From: CAYNJY01 sp964397755
GTDB lineage: Bacteria > Patescibacteriota > Microgenomatia > UBA10105 > UBA927
DNA length: 55,607 bases
Direction: 5' to 3'
NCBI GenBank assembly: GCA_964397755.1
Contig: CAYNJY010000007.1
Span: 1-55,607 of the forward strand
The translations under genes and the position numbers were made by a program. Positions 47,984 through 55,567 of this stretch are shown piece after piece. The notes under the pieces were generated by a model, which saw only the letters and a list, made by a program, of their open reading frames with translations, had not been told where the DNA came from and did no database searches. Position 1 is the stretch's first letter; each line of letters starts with the position of its first letter.

Positions 47984-50524
47984 ATGGTTGATAAAGATCG
48001 TTACGATTATACAACAATAGAGAAGAAATGGCAAGTGCGCTGGAGCCAGGTCAAGCTTGATACCCCCGCCTTCGCCAAGGCTACGGCGGGCAAGCCCTTC
48101 TACAACCTCATGATGTTCCCGTACCCCTCAGCCGAAGGCTTGCATGTGGGCAATATGTACGCCTTCACCGGAAGCGATATCTACGGTCGATTCAAGCGGA
48201 TGGCTGGCTACAGCGTGTTTGAGCCGATTGGCTTGGACGGCTTTGGTATCCACAGCGAGAATTACGCTCTTAAAATAGGCACACATCCTGTCGACCACGC
48301 GAAGATCTCGGAAAAGAATTTTTATCGCCAGCTTCAACAGATTGGCTGTATGTTTGACTGGTCCCGTAAGCTGGAGACATATGATACAGATTATTATAGA
48401 TGGACACAGTGGATCTTTGTACAGATGTTTAAGCATGGTTTGGCTTATCGAGCTAAGTCTCAGGTGAATTGGTGCCCCAATGATAAGACTGTATTGGCAG
48501 ATGAGCAGGTTATCGAGGGGAAATGTGAGCGTTGCGGGAATATGGTTGAAAAAAGATTATTAGAACAGTGGTTTTTTAGAATTACCGCATATGCGGAAAA
48601 ATTGCTGGGAAATACCTTTAGCCTCGATTGGTCAGAAAAAGTTCTCATTGCACAAAGGAATTGGATAGGGAAGAAAGAAGGAGTAATTATTCATCATAAG
48701 GTCAAAGATTTAGACGTAACCCTTGATGCATTTAGCGCTTTCCCAGCTTGGCTTTTTGCAGATACGTTTTTGGTTCTTGCTCCCGATCACCCTCAAGTGG
48801 AAACACTCGTGCAGGGTACAGTTCGTGAGAAAGAAGTTTTAGACTATATCAAAGTATATAAAAATAGTAAGAAAAAAACTAAAACAAAAGCTGATGAAAA
48901 AGAAGGAATTTTTACAGGCAGATACGTAATTGATCCTTTTTCTGGAAGTAAAATGCCGGTGTGGCTTGCGAATTTTGCTCTAATGGATTTTGGGACCGGT
49001 ATTATACGCTGCAGCGCTCACGACGCGCGGGACTGGGAGTTTAGTAAGAAATATAAGATTGCGCTCAAAGAAGTAGTCGATCGAACTAACCCAAAGACAC
49101 CGGTTAACGCCCATGAAAATAAGGGTACCCTTAAGGACTCTGGTCCATTCTCTGGTCGTACAATCGATGAAAAGCTTATCTCCGATGTAGTTAGTTGGAT
49201 CGTTCAGGAGAAAATTGGCAAAAGAGAGGTGACCTATCATCTTCGCGATTGGCTTATATCCCGTCAGCGCTACTGGGGGCCGCCGATACCGATGATATTT
49301 TGTGAGGCATGTGAAAAGGCTGGTCGTGGAGAACAGAAGGAAATGCTTGGATGGTGGACGGTGCCTGAGGACGAGCTTCCGGTTGAGCTTCCGTACATTA
49401 AGGACTATAAACCCGGGGATGATGGAGTCGCACCCCTTGCCAAACACAAAGAGTTTTACCACGTAGCTTGTCCTGAGTGCGGTTCCACCGCACGAAGGGA
49501 AACAGATGTGTCTGATACCTTTTTAGATAGTTCGTGGTACTTTCTGCGCTATCCTTCGGTAGGCATTTCCACCCCCGAGGTGGAGGAATTGCCGCCGCAG
49601 GCGGCAAGGGACACCTCGGGGGTGAATAAACAGCTTCCTTGGGATCCGGTGATTACCAAAAAGTGGCTTCCGGTTTCCATGTACACCGGCGGGGCAGAGC
49701 ATAGCGTCCTCCACCTTATGTACAGTCGTTTTGTGACGATGGCGCTCAAAGATTGGGGATACCTGGACTTTGAAGAACCGTTTCCCAACTTCTACGCCCA
49801 CGGTTTGCTTATCAAAGACTGCGCCAAGATGAGTAAGTCCAAGGGAAACGTGGTTAATCCTGATGAATATATCAAACTATATGGAACGGATGCTTTGCGG
49901 CTCTACCTTATGTTCATGGGGCCGTTTGATCAAGGCGGCGATTTCCGAGATAGCGCCATGGAAGGCATGAGTCGATGGGTCAATCGAGTCTGGAGACTAG
50001 CCATGGCAAGTTTGGGGTCTGGCCTTAAATCTTCAAAAGGCCTGACCCCAACTATGGAAATCAAAAAAGCCCTCCATCGCCTGGTCAAGAAGGTCACGGA
50101 GGACACGGAGCGCCGCCGCTACAATACCGCGATTGCCGCGATGATGAAGTTTACCAACTTCATTGGAGATCGAGGCGGAAGCCTTGACCCAAAGTCACTC
50201 AAGACATTTGTTCTGCTTTTGGCTCCCTACGCGCCACATATAGCCGAGGAATTGTGGGAGCGACTGGGCGGCTCGTTTTCGGTGCACCAACAGCCGTGGC
50301 CAAGTTTTGATGAGAAGGCTCTGGTGGAAGAGGAGGTTCCTATTATCGTTCAAGTTAATGGAAAGCTCCGCGATACGTGTCACGTGTCACGAGTCGCATT
50401 GCTCGACCAGGGAGCGGTTGAAAAGCTCGCCCGCGGCCGTGAACGGGTGAAGAAGTACCTGGAAGGGAAGAAGGTTCAGAAGGTAGTTTTCGTGGCCGGT
50501 AAACTTATTAACTTCGTGGTCTAG
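47984..50524 (+). CDS. leuS: Leucyl-tRNA synthetase
   Basis: 846 residues; class I aminoacyl-tRNA synthetase charging tRNA-Leu. HIGH-type motif L-H-V-G-N (53-57) and K-M-S-K-S (about 615-619). The two-Cys zinc-like element C-E-R-C is followed later by C-P-E-C. The CP1 editing domain keeps A-H-D-A-R-D near 345, but the Thr-rich motif normally T-T-R-P-D-T near 247 reads D-A-F-S-A-F-P-A-W, so hydrolytic editing may be altered. Three palindromic elements lie in frame: T-P-A-F-A-K-A-T-A-G-K at 27-37 and those at 49570-49624 and 50014-50049. ATG 47984 is chosen from homology and promoter position; the frame extends upstream to 47900. Confidence 0.95.
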   Translation: MVDKDRYDYTTIEKKWQVRWSQVKLDTPAFAKATAGKPFYNLMMFPYPSAEGLHVGNMYAFTGSDIYGRFKRMAGYSVFEPIGLDGFGIHSENYALKIGTHPVDHAKISEKNFYRQLQQIGCMFDWSRKLETYDTDYYRWTQWIFVQMFKHGLAYRAKSQVNWCPNDKTVLADEQVIEGKCERCGNMVEKRLLEQWFFRITAYAEKLLGNTFSLDWSEKVLIAQRNWIGKKEGVIIHHKVKDLDVTLDAFSAFPAWLFADTFLVLAPDHPQVETLVQGTVREKEVLDYIKVYKNSKKKTKTKADEKEGIFTGRYVIDPFSGSKMPVWLANFALMDFGTGIIRCSAHDARDWEFSKKYKIALKEVVDRTNPKTPVNAHENKGTLKDSGPFSGRTIDEKLISDVVSWIVQEKIGKREVTYHLRDWLISRQRYWGPPIPMIFCEACEKAGRGEQKEMLGWWTVPEDELPVELPYIKDYKPGDDGVAPLAKHKEFYHVACPECGSTARRETDVSDTFLDSSWYFLRYPSVGISTPEVEELPPQAARDTSGVNKQLPWDPVITKKWLPVSMYTGGAEHSVLHLMYSRFVTMALKDWGYLDFEEPFPNFYAHGLLIKDCAKMSKSKGNVVNPDEYIKLYGTDALRLYLMFMGPFDQGGDFRDSAMEGMSRWVNRVWRLAMASLGSGLKSSKGLTPTMEIKKALHRLVKKVTEDTERRRYNTAIAAMMKFTNFIGDRGGSLDPKSLKTFVLLLAPYAPHIAEELWERLGGSFSVHQQPWPSFDEKALVEEEVPIIVQVNGKLRDTCHVSRVALLDQGAVEKLARGRERVKKYLEGKKVQKVVFVAGKLINFVV
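48065..48090. repeat. In-frame palindromic element in leuS (AFAKATAGK type)
   Basis: CCCGCC (48065-48070) pairs with GGCGGG (48085-48090) around TTCGCCAAGGCTAC. It encodes P-A-F-A-K-A-T-A-G between W-S-Q-V-K-L-D and K-P-F-Y-N-L, a place where LeuRS proteins normally have no such insert. The same loop type occurs in the T-box leader at 55403-55429. Confidence 0.65.
49570..49624. repeat. In-frame palindromic element in leuS (TPEVEE type)
   Basis: Perfect 13-base arms at 49570-49582 and 49612-49624 enclose a second inverted repeat (TTGCCGCC at 49589-49596, GGCGGCAA at 49600-49607). It encodes an insert of about 18 residues (S-T-P-E-V-E-E-L-P-P-Q-A-A) after the conserved W-Y-F-L-R-Y-P-S. Confidence 0.75.
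50014..50049. repeat. 36-bp palindromic element in leuS, shared with comEA
   Basis: GGGGTCTGGCCTT pairs with AAGGCCTGACCCC (one mismatch). The 36-base element is identical at 30 of 36 positions to 51054-51089 and is read in the same frame, giving G-S-x3-S-S-K-G-L-x-P. Confidence 0.8.
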
Positions 50525-50649
50525 CCCATTGCAACAGACAAGTTGTCCCATGCCCATATATTTTTGTTTCCTCTGCTTGTGGAATGTACAAACAACTACT
50601 TACGAGTTTTGTGTATGACTATTGAGAAGCTTTTATCGGTTGTGGTGTA

Positions 50650-51294
50650 ATGGGAGAGATGAAGTTGTCTCATGAGCCCACAGCGAAAGCGCCGGAACAG
50701 TTTTGGCGCACCTACCGAGTTCCTATTGTGTTGGGCGGAATCAGTCTTCTCCTTATCGCAATATCCCTCACAATCCTCATCAAATCGTTTCAAACGAGTA
50801 TACCGATTGAGTTTTCCCGTTCGTCGCCACCAGAAGTCGGCTCCTCAGGACAAGCTTCAGTAGGGATTTTGGTGGATGTTCAAGGCGCGGTCGTTAGCCC
50901 CGGCGTCTACCAGCTTGCCCAAGGCGCCAGAGTGGAGGAGGCGATTGCCGCGGCCGGCGGGTTGACGGCTGATTCTGACAGTGAACGCATCGCAAAGGCC
51001 ATCAACCGGGCGGCGAAACTGACCGACGGCGCCAAGCTCTACATTCCACGGAAGGGGTCTGACCCTGAATCTTCTAAAGGTCTGATCCCGATTCGTTCAG
51101 GCGATTCCGGCGTCTCAAGCGTTTCTGTCAACACCGCCTCCCAATCAGAGCTTGAATCTCTCCCCGGAATCGGCCCCGTGATTGCGAAAAAGGTCATTGG
51201 CAACCGTCCGTACGGAAGCCTCGAAGAACTCTTGACGAAAAAGGTTCTTGGTCAGTCGCTGTTTCAAAAGCTTAAGGACCAGTTGTCGCTATGA
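50650..51294 (+). CDS. comEA: ComEA-like DNA-binding competence protein
   Basis: 214 residues. Membrane helix about 27-48; SLBB domain about 75-135 (V-D-V-Q-G-A-V-V-S-P-G-V-Y ... A-A-A-G-G-L); helix-hairpin-helix DNA-binding domain about 158-214 (V-N-T-A-S-Q-S-E-L-E-S-L-P-G-I-G-P-V-I-A). ComEA binds incoming double-stranded DNA outside the membrane and hands it to ComEC. A palindromic element adds G-S-D-P-E-S-S-K-G-L-I-P between the two domains. It overlaps the next gene by ATGA. Confidence 0.9.
   Translation: MGEMKLSHEPTAKAPEQFWRTYRVPIVLGGISLLLIAISLTILIKSFQTSIPIEFSRSSPPEVGSSGQASVGILVDVQGAVVSPGVYQLAQGARVEEAIAAAGGLTADSDSERIAKAINRAAKLTDGAKLYIPRKGSDPESSKGLIPIRSGDSGVSSVSVNTASQSELESLPGIGPVIAKKVIGNRPYGSLEELLTKKVLGQSLFQKLKDQLSL
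51054..51089. repeat. 36-bp palindromic element in comEA, shared with leuS
   Basis: Same length, frame and core (AATCTTC) as 50014-50049. It sits in the linker between the SLBB and helix-hairpin-helix domains, where an insertion is harmless. Confidence 0.8.
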
Positions 51295-52127
51295 CAATGA
51301 CCCCATTTTCAGTTGAGGGTTTATCTAGGATTATCAACCGCCTGCTCCCGGAGCCGCACGCGGGATTACTCGCGGGGATTGTCTTTGGGACAAAAGCCTC
51401 TCTTTCAAAAGACCTCTCCGACGCGCTGGTCAAAACAGGGACGCTCCATATCGTGGCGCTGTCGGGGATGAATATCACGATCATGGCATCGCTCGTTAAC
51501 TTTGCGTTGCTATGGTTTGTTAGCAGACGAGTCTCTAGTCTGCTAACGATGCTCCTCATCTGGTGGTTCGTCTGGTTCGTGGGGCCAAGTCCCAGCATCG
51601 TCCGAGCCGCCATCATGGGCTGCATTAGTTTGCTCGCGGTTATCTTCGGCCGGCAGAACTGGGCGCTACTTACCTGGATGTTAGCAGTCGGAGGTATGTT
51701 ATTGCTAAATTTCTCCTGGCTCACCGATCTTTCCTTTCAGCTTTCGGCGCTGGCAACGCTGGGGATCATACTATTCGGAGGTAAAGAGGTCGGTGGTAGT
51801 CAGCCGAACAGGGGAGCGAGGGCAGTGGGGAAGGTTTTGTTTTTGGCTCAGGAGAATCTGCGGCTGACCTTGTCCGCCCAGGTGTTTACGATTCCCTTGA
51901 TATTTTTTCATTTCCACAGGATTTCCCTCATCTCGCCTTTGCCAAACGTCCTCATCGGCTGGACGCTCGCGCCGCTCACTGTCATGGGGTGGCTCGTTTC
52001 CGTGGTCGGTTCGGTTTGGTTGCCGTTGGGGCAGGCGGTTGGTTGGGTGGCCTGGGTGTTCCTCGAGTATCTGATCCAGGTTGTTGTCGTAACGAGCAAA
52101 ATTCCTTTGGCGAGTGTCGGTTGGTGA
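51291..52127 (+). CDS. comEC: ComEC membrane channel part (Competence domain)
   Basis: 278 residues with about seven hydrophobic helices. The hallmark of the Competence domain is present: L-L-A-G-I-V-F-G near residue 25 and H-I-V-A-L-S-G-M-N-I near 53. It forms the inner-membrane pore for single-stranded DNA. The usual N-terminal OB-like domain is absent and the C-terminal beta-lactamase-like domain is encoded separately at 52247, so ComEC is split. It is coupled to comEA by an ATGA overlap. Confidence 0.85.
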   Translation: MTMTPFSVEGLSRIINRLLPEPHAGLLAGIVFGTKASLSKDLSDALVKTGTLHIVALSGMNITIMASLVNFALLWFVSRRVSSLLTMLLIWWFVWFVGPSPSIVRAAIMGCISLLAVIFGRQNWALLTWMLAVGGMLLLNFSWLTDLSFQLSALATLGIILFGGKEVGGSQPNRGARAVGKVLFLAQENLRLTLSAQVFTIPLIFFHFHRISLISPLPNVLIGWTLAPLTVMGWLVSVVGSVWLPLGQAVGWVAWVFLEYLIQVVVVTSKIPLASVGW

Positions 52128-52246
52128 GGAGAGCAAAAGACATAAAAACATTTCTTCTAGGTCTTGTTCTCATGGTTAAAACATTGAAACAGTGACAGGG
52201 AGCAGAGGATTGTTGTTCATAATTCGAATAAGAAACAGAAGAATCT

Positions 52247-53191
52247 ATGTTTAAGTTGCGCACAGGCTACCTCATCAGCGGAATAACTACAGGCCTTGTA
52301 CTTCTTTTTGGTTTCCTTGCCACAATTCCCGACGGAAAACTGCACCTCACCTTCTGTGACGTCGGCCAGGGAGATGCCACCTACGTTCGGTTTCCCGATG
52401 GCCGGGACATGCTGGTTGACGGCGGACCCAACAACAAAGTCCTTGAATGCCTCGGCCGGCACATGCCGTTTTGGGATCGGCACATAAACCTTGTCGTCAT
52501 GACCCATCCCCAGCGGGATCACCTGCAGGGACTCATTGAGGTTGTCAATCGCTTCAGCGTCGACTACTTTGTCCGCAGCGACGTGGCGAACAACACCGAA
52601 GGGTATCAGAAACTCATTGACGCCGTTGCCGCCAAGAAGGTATCCGTGCGCTTTGTCTCGCAGGGCGAGAACGTTGACGTGGGAGCGACCCGCCTTTCTG
52701 TACTTTGGCCCTCTGCCGAACAGGTCGCTAGCTTGGCAAGGGGGCCCCTTGGAGACATTGCAGGCACGCAAGGGGACGCCTTGGAGAGCCGCGTGCTTGG
52801 GGTATCGTCGACTCCCACAAACCTGAACGACGCGAGTATCGTCTTCTGGCTCCGTTACGGTTCCTTCGACGCGGTCTTGACCGGAGACGCGGATACCCGG
52901 GTGGAGTCTAGGTATCGGGGAGTAAAGTTGGCACTCGATAGGGTGGAAGTGCTAAAGGTCCCGCATCACGGCAGCCGCACTGCTATGACCGAAGCCTTCC
53001 TTGACTGGCTGAAACCTCAATTGGCAGTGATTTCCGTCGGCAAAAATTCCTACGGCCATCCGGCCGAAGAGACTATAAGACTGTTAAGACAGAAAGACAG
53101 GAAGATTGTGAGAACCGACGAAGAAGGAGATATTGAGATTGTGAGTGATGGGAAGAGGTGGTCGCTCGCCCCCCAAGTTAAAGACCGTTAG
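52247..53191 (+). CDS. ComEC-type metallo-beta-lactamase domain protein
   Basis: 314 residues. N-terminal helix about 8-25, then the beta-lactamase fold: F-C-D-V-G-Q-G-D-A near 37, V-D-G-G-P near 63, M-T-H-P-Q-R-D-H-L near 84 (first His of the usual H-x-H-x-D-H kept, second replaced by Gln or shifted), L-T-G-D-A-D near 205, and V-P-H-H-G-S-R near 238. This is the extracellular nuclease-like domain normally at the C-terminus of ComEC. A 77-base stretch near its 3' end (53077-53153) is repeated at 54688-54764. Its end overlaps the convergent glycosyltransferase gene by 14 bases. Confidence 0.85.
   Translation: MFKLRTGYLISGITTGLVLLFGFLATIPDGKLHLTFCDVGQGDATYVRFPDGRDMLVDGGPNNKVLECLGRHMPFWDRHINLVVMTHPQRDHLQGLIEVVNRFSVDYFVRSDVANNTEGYQKLIDAVAAKKVSVRFVSQGENVDVGATRLSVLWPSAEQVASLARGPLGDIAGTQGDALESRVLGVSSTPTNLNDASIVFWLRYGSFDAVLTGDADTRVESRYRGVKLALDRVEVLKVPHHGSRTAMTEAFLDWLKPQLAVISVGKNSYGHPAEETIRLLRQKDRKIVRTDEEGDIEIVSDGKRWSLAPQVKDR
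53077..53153. repeat. 77-bp direct repeat, copy 1 (3' end of comEC-like gene)
   Basis: Perfectly identical to 54688-54764 (offset 1611). It encodes the C-terminal region I-R-T-D-E-E-G-D-I-E-I-type segment of the ComEC beta-lactamase-like protein. Confidence 0.9.
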
Positions 53192-54644
53192 GTTGGATTT
53201 GGTACACCCCGATAAATTCGTCATCAAGCGGTTTGGGAAAGCGGGCGAGCTCGAAGAGTTTCCCTTCAAGTCCGGCGTATTGAGGGCCACGCGAGACAAA
53301 GAGAAACGTTGGATTGTTCAGGCTTTCTTTTTGGTTTAACATCTCGCCAAGATCGTTGACATAGACCACAGATATCCACGGCTCCCGGCTCAGATACACG
53401 TACATAGCATCCTCTGGGTTGCCGCTGTCCGGTCTAACGAACACGACGGTGTCTCCCTCTTGTGCTTGACGAGCAATAAAAGAAGCGGCTTCCCGAACGC
53501 CCCATCCAGAAGACCAGGAGCGGACGTATTGGCCAAAATCATCACGGGCAAGAGGGAGGTATTTGACGAGAGAGAAGAAGGAGAGAGGTGATCGGATAAG
53601 GATGAGGCTCGCTATGACAGCGGGTAAAACCATTGCCGTGAGGGTTATCATTTTCCCCTTTTTAAGCGTTCGCAGTTTTTCAGCCGCTAGTAAAAGGAGC
53701 GGGGGTGTGACGAGAACCAGATAGCGAGAGGTAAAAAGTTTAGCGATGAGAAGTTCAGCGAGGAGCGGCAGGGTGGCAAACAGCACGAGTATTTTCCCCT
53801 CGGTTTTTGGCACCGCTATCCTTACCCCTAGGAGGGCAAAAACAAACACCAGTGGGCTTAGATAGGCAATAAGCCACGTTATTGCGGATAGGGCGTTGGT
53901 CAGCCACAGCTTGAGAGGAAACTGCATGATTTGGCTGGGCGAGAGGAGGATATCGTCAGGAACTACCTGGGATTGAGGACCTAGGAGTCCAAAAAGGAAA
54001 AGTATTGTCACAGTTAATGCCACAAAAAGGAGTGACTTAAAGAATAGCCTCCGGGCCACCGGTTTCTCATAAGCCACGAGTATAAGACTTGCCAAAACAG
54101 CGGGGACAAGGACAAAGGTTGTGCTTTTCATCCACCAACCAAATACCAAAACCACGGCAAGCGCAATGGCTTTGCCGGTAGTGGGCTTTTTGGTCAGCGC
54201 GAGGGTAAGAAGGAGGGTCGCCACCGAAGTTGCAACGACTGCACTTTCGGCTAGTGCAATCCGATCAAAGAATATCAAATATGGACAGAATATATACAAA
54301 AGACTTGGGACAACGAGTGGGTCTTTCTGACGGAGCTTACGGTAGACCCAAAGGGTGAGCAGGAAAGAGATAAGACCAAAACCGACACTCACCAGCCGGC
54401 CAAGGATCAGTGGATCGCCGGGGAGTTTCTGGACAAGTCCCAAAAGGAAAACAATCCCCGGCTGTTTCTTCCCAGCGTGTGTGTATGGTGGCCACCAGGG
54501 AAGCTGCTCGCTTGAGGTAATCTGTCCCCAGTGCAGGTAACTTGCTTCATCGTTAAATATTGGTAGAGATGTCAGAGACAGGAGACGGGTTGCCAGAAAA
54601 AGGATGATAGCTAAAGCGGCAAAGCTGGCTCTAAAGCGGAGCAT
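53178..54644 (-). CDS. GT-C family membrane glycosyltransferase (ArnT/PMT-like)
   Basis: 488 residues from ATG 54644 with about eleven hydrophobic helices. The first loop has F-N-D-E-A-S-Y-L-H-W-G, the acidic pair expected at the active site of GT-C enzymes that use polyprenyl-phosphate sugars (families 39/83-like). The C-terminal soluble tail has V-F-V-R-P-D-S-G-N-P-E-D. A TATAAT box lies 9 nt before the start codon. The gene sits alone on the minus strand between two copies of a 77-bp repeat, as if inserted at the end of the ComEC-type gene. Donor could be made by the GT2 enzyme at 2076. Confidence 0.82.
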   Translation of the reverse strand: MLRFRASFAALAIILFLATRLLSLTSLPIFNDEASYLHWGQITSSEQLPWWPPYTHAGKKQPGIVFLLGLVQKLPGDPLILGRLVSVGFGLISFLLTLWVYRKLRQKDPLVVPSLLYIFCPYLIFFDRIALAESAVVATSVATLLLTLALTKKPTTGKAIALAVVLVFGWWMKSTTFVLVPAVLASLILVAYEKPVARRLFFKSLLFVALTVTILFLFGLLGPQSQVVPDDILLSPSQIMQFPLKLWLTNALSAITWLIAYLSPLVFVFALLGVRIAVPKTEGKILVLFATLPLLAELLIAKLFTSRYLVLVTPPLLLLAAEKLRTLKKGKMITLTAMVLPAVIASLILIRSPLSFFSLVKYLPLARDDFGQYVRSWSSGWGVREAASFIARQAQEGDTVVFVRPDSGNPEDAMYVYLSREPWISVVYVNDLGEMLNQKESLNNPTFLFVSRGPQYAGLEGKLFELARFPKPLDDEFIGVYQIQPNGL

Positions 54645-54653
54645 ATAGACTTT

Positions 54654-54659
54654 ATTATA
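54654..54659 (-). promoter_or_regulatory. -10 box of the GT-C glycosyltransferase gene
   Basis: TATAAT on the minus strand, 9 nt before ATG 54644, implying a near-leaderless mRNA. No convincing -35 box at 17 bases. Confidence 0.4.
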
Positions 54660-54687
54660 CCGCGTAAATATGCAAATCCTAGAGACC

Positions 54688-54764
54688 AAGACTGTTAAGA
54701 CAGAAAGACAGGAAGATTGTGAGAACCGACGAAGAAGGAGATATTGAGATTGTGAGTGATGGGA
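54688..54764. repeat. 77-bp direct repeat, copy 2
   Basis: Second copy of 53077-53153. Read in the comEC frame it continues to an alternative C-terminus S-D-G-R-G-W-K-V-Q-S-R-D and a stop at about 54791, so it may be the original end of the gene left behind by an insertion. Confidence 0.9.
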
Positions 54765-54840
54765 GAGGGTGGAAGGTGCAATCACGTGATTAGAACAGGT
54801 GTGAACCTATTCCACTTGGAAAGTGTAAACGTGAAAGTTG

Positions 54841-55107
54841 TTAGTGACCTGTTCTGAGTCGGTGGAGAATGCCAATTGCCGCGACAGGTAAACCTAGACA
54901 ACACGCAAAATAAAGCGCCCCCAATAAACCAATTTCTCCTGCCGAAGAGGCGTGCACGAGTTCACGAAAATATTGGGTCACTGAGGGCCACATGAAGGAA
55001 GTAGCCTTGCCTGCTACGATGGCAGGTATGCCAATTTTTATAATTCTACTACTATACCTAGCAAAATACCCTTCGTCTCGAGATGGTAGGTTTGACTCAA
55101 CTCCCAT
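54841..55107 (-). CDS. Small hypothetical membrane protein
   Basis: 88 residues with two likely hydrophobic helices (about 25-40 and 60-80, G-L-L-G-A-L-Y-F-A-C-C-L-G-L). No family recognised. A very good promoter upstream (TTGATA, 17 bases, TATAAT) supports real expression. It is divergent from the T-box-controlled gene. Confidence 0.55.
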   Translation of the reverse strand: MGVESNLPSRDEGYFARYSSRIIKIGIPAIVAGKATSFMWPSVTQYFRELVHASSAGEIGLLGALYFACCLGLPVAAIGILHRLRTGH

Positions 55108-55123
55108 AAGCGTTTAGTGGTTT

Positions 55124-55152
55124 ATTATACTATAGGGTTTTTTATTTATCAA
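55124..55152 (-). promoter_or_regulatory. Sigma-70-type promoter of 54841-55107
   Basis: Minus strand TTGATA (complement of 55147-55152), 17 bases, TATAAT (complement of 55124-55129), then 16 nt to ATG 55107. Confidence 0.65.
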
Positions 55153-55189
55153 CATAGAATTCGGAAAAACATGGTTTCCCTTTTGGCTC

Positions 55190-55218
55190 TTGACATCCGT
55201 TCGGGCCTGTAGTAAAGT
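55190..55218 (+). promoter_or_regulatory. Promoter of the T-box leader
   Basis: TTGACA (55190-55195), 17 bases, TAAAGT (55213-55218). Transcription would start near 55225, at the beginning of the T-box structure. Confidence 0.6.
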
Positions 55219-55402
55219 AGATGCACAATTGAATAGGCTGTGACGAGGAATTGGGGTTATGAAACGAATCGTTCCCACCCCATCGAGCCTCTGAGCCGGA
55301 AACCGAAGAAATCCGGATCCACCAAATGGCGGGCGGAAAGTAGGTTTCATTAAATGAGTCGGTTCTGACTTCTCGTCAAGGCTAATACGAGGAGTATTTT
55401 GG

Positions 55403-55429
55403 TCCTCCTTCGCCTCAAGCTACGGAGGA
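55403..55429. repeat. Palindromic element inside the T-box leader
   Basis: TCCTCC and GGAGGA enclose TTCGCCTCAAGCTAC, close to the loop of the leuS element at 48065-48090 (TTCGCCAAGGCTAC), with arms changed but still paired. Confidence 0.6.
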
Positions 55430-55479
55430 TCGGCGGAGCCGAGAACAAGGGTGGCACCATCCTGAGCTAGTCGAAGGAT

Positions 55480-55530
55480 CCCTTTGGACTTCTCTCGGTC
55501 TTTACCGGGAGAGATCCAAGGGGATTTTTT
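55480..55530 (+). terminator. Rho-independent terminator of the T-box
   Basis: CCTTTGGA (55481-55488) pairs with TCCAAGGG (55515-55522) and TCTCTCGGT with ACCGGGAGA inside, ending in a T-run at 55525-55530. It is mutually exclusive with the antiterminator at 55448 and following. Confidence 0.8.
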
Positions 55531-55565
55531 GTGCAAGTCGCCGCCTAGTCGCGGCATACTTGCAC
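55531..55565 (+). repeat. Hairpin just before the start codon
   Basis: GTGCAAGT (55531-55538) and ACTTGCAC (55558-55565) are exact complements, with inner arms GCCGC/GCGGC. It lies between the terminator and ATG 55568; it could be another palindromic element or a translation-control hairpin. Confidence 0.55.
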
Positions 55566-55567
55566 AT

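Larger units (their letters stand above)
55225..55530 (+). ncRNA. T-box riboswitch (tRNA-sensing leader)
   Basis: The conserved T-box sequence AGGGTGGCACC lies at 55448-55458 and is followed by a terminator. A stem I base is formed by TGACGAG near 55241 and CTCGTCA near 55374, with an inner helix ATGAAAC/GTTTCAT. The antiterminator bulge T-G-G-C would pair with a tRNA ending G-C-C-A, meaning discriminator base G, as in tRNAs for Ser, Asp, Asn, Glu, Gln or Trp. I could not fix the specifier codon. Two palindromic elements (55403-55429 and 55459-55479) are built into the leader. The regulated gene, probably an aminoacyl-tRNA synthetase or amino acid gene, lies beyond the window. Confidence 0.85.

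Noticed and set aside
55114..55350. 78-codon minus-strand frame
   Set aside because: It overlaps the T-box leader and two promoters; the RNA structure accounts for the sequence.
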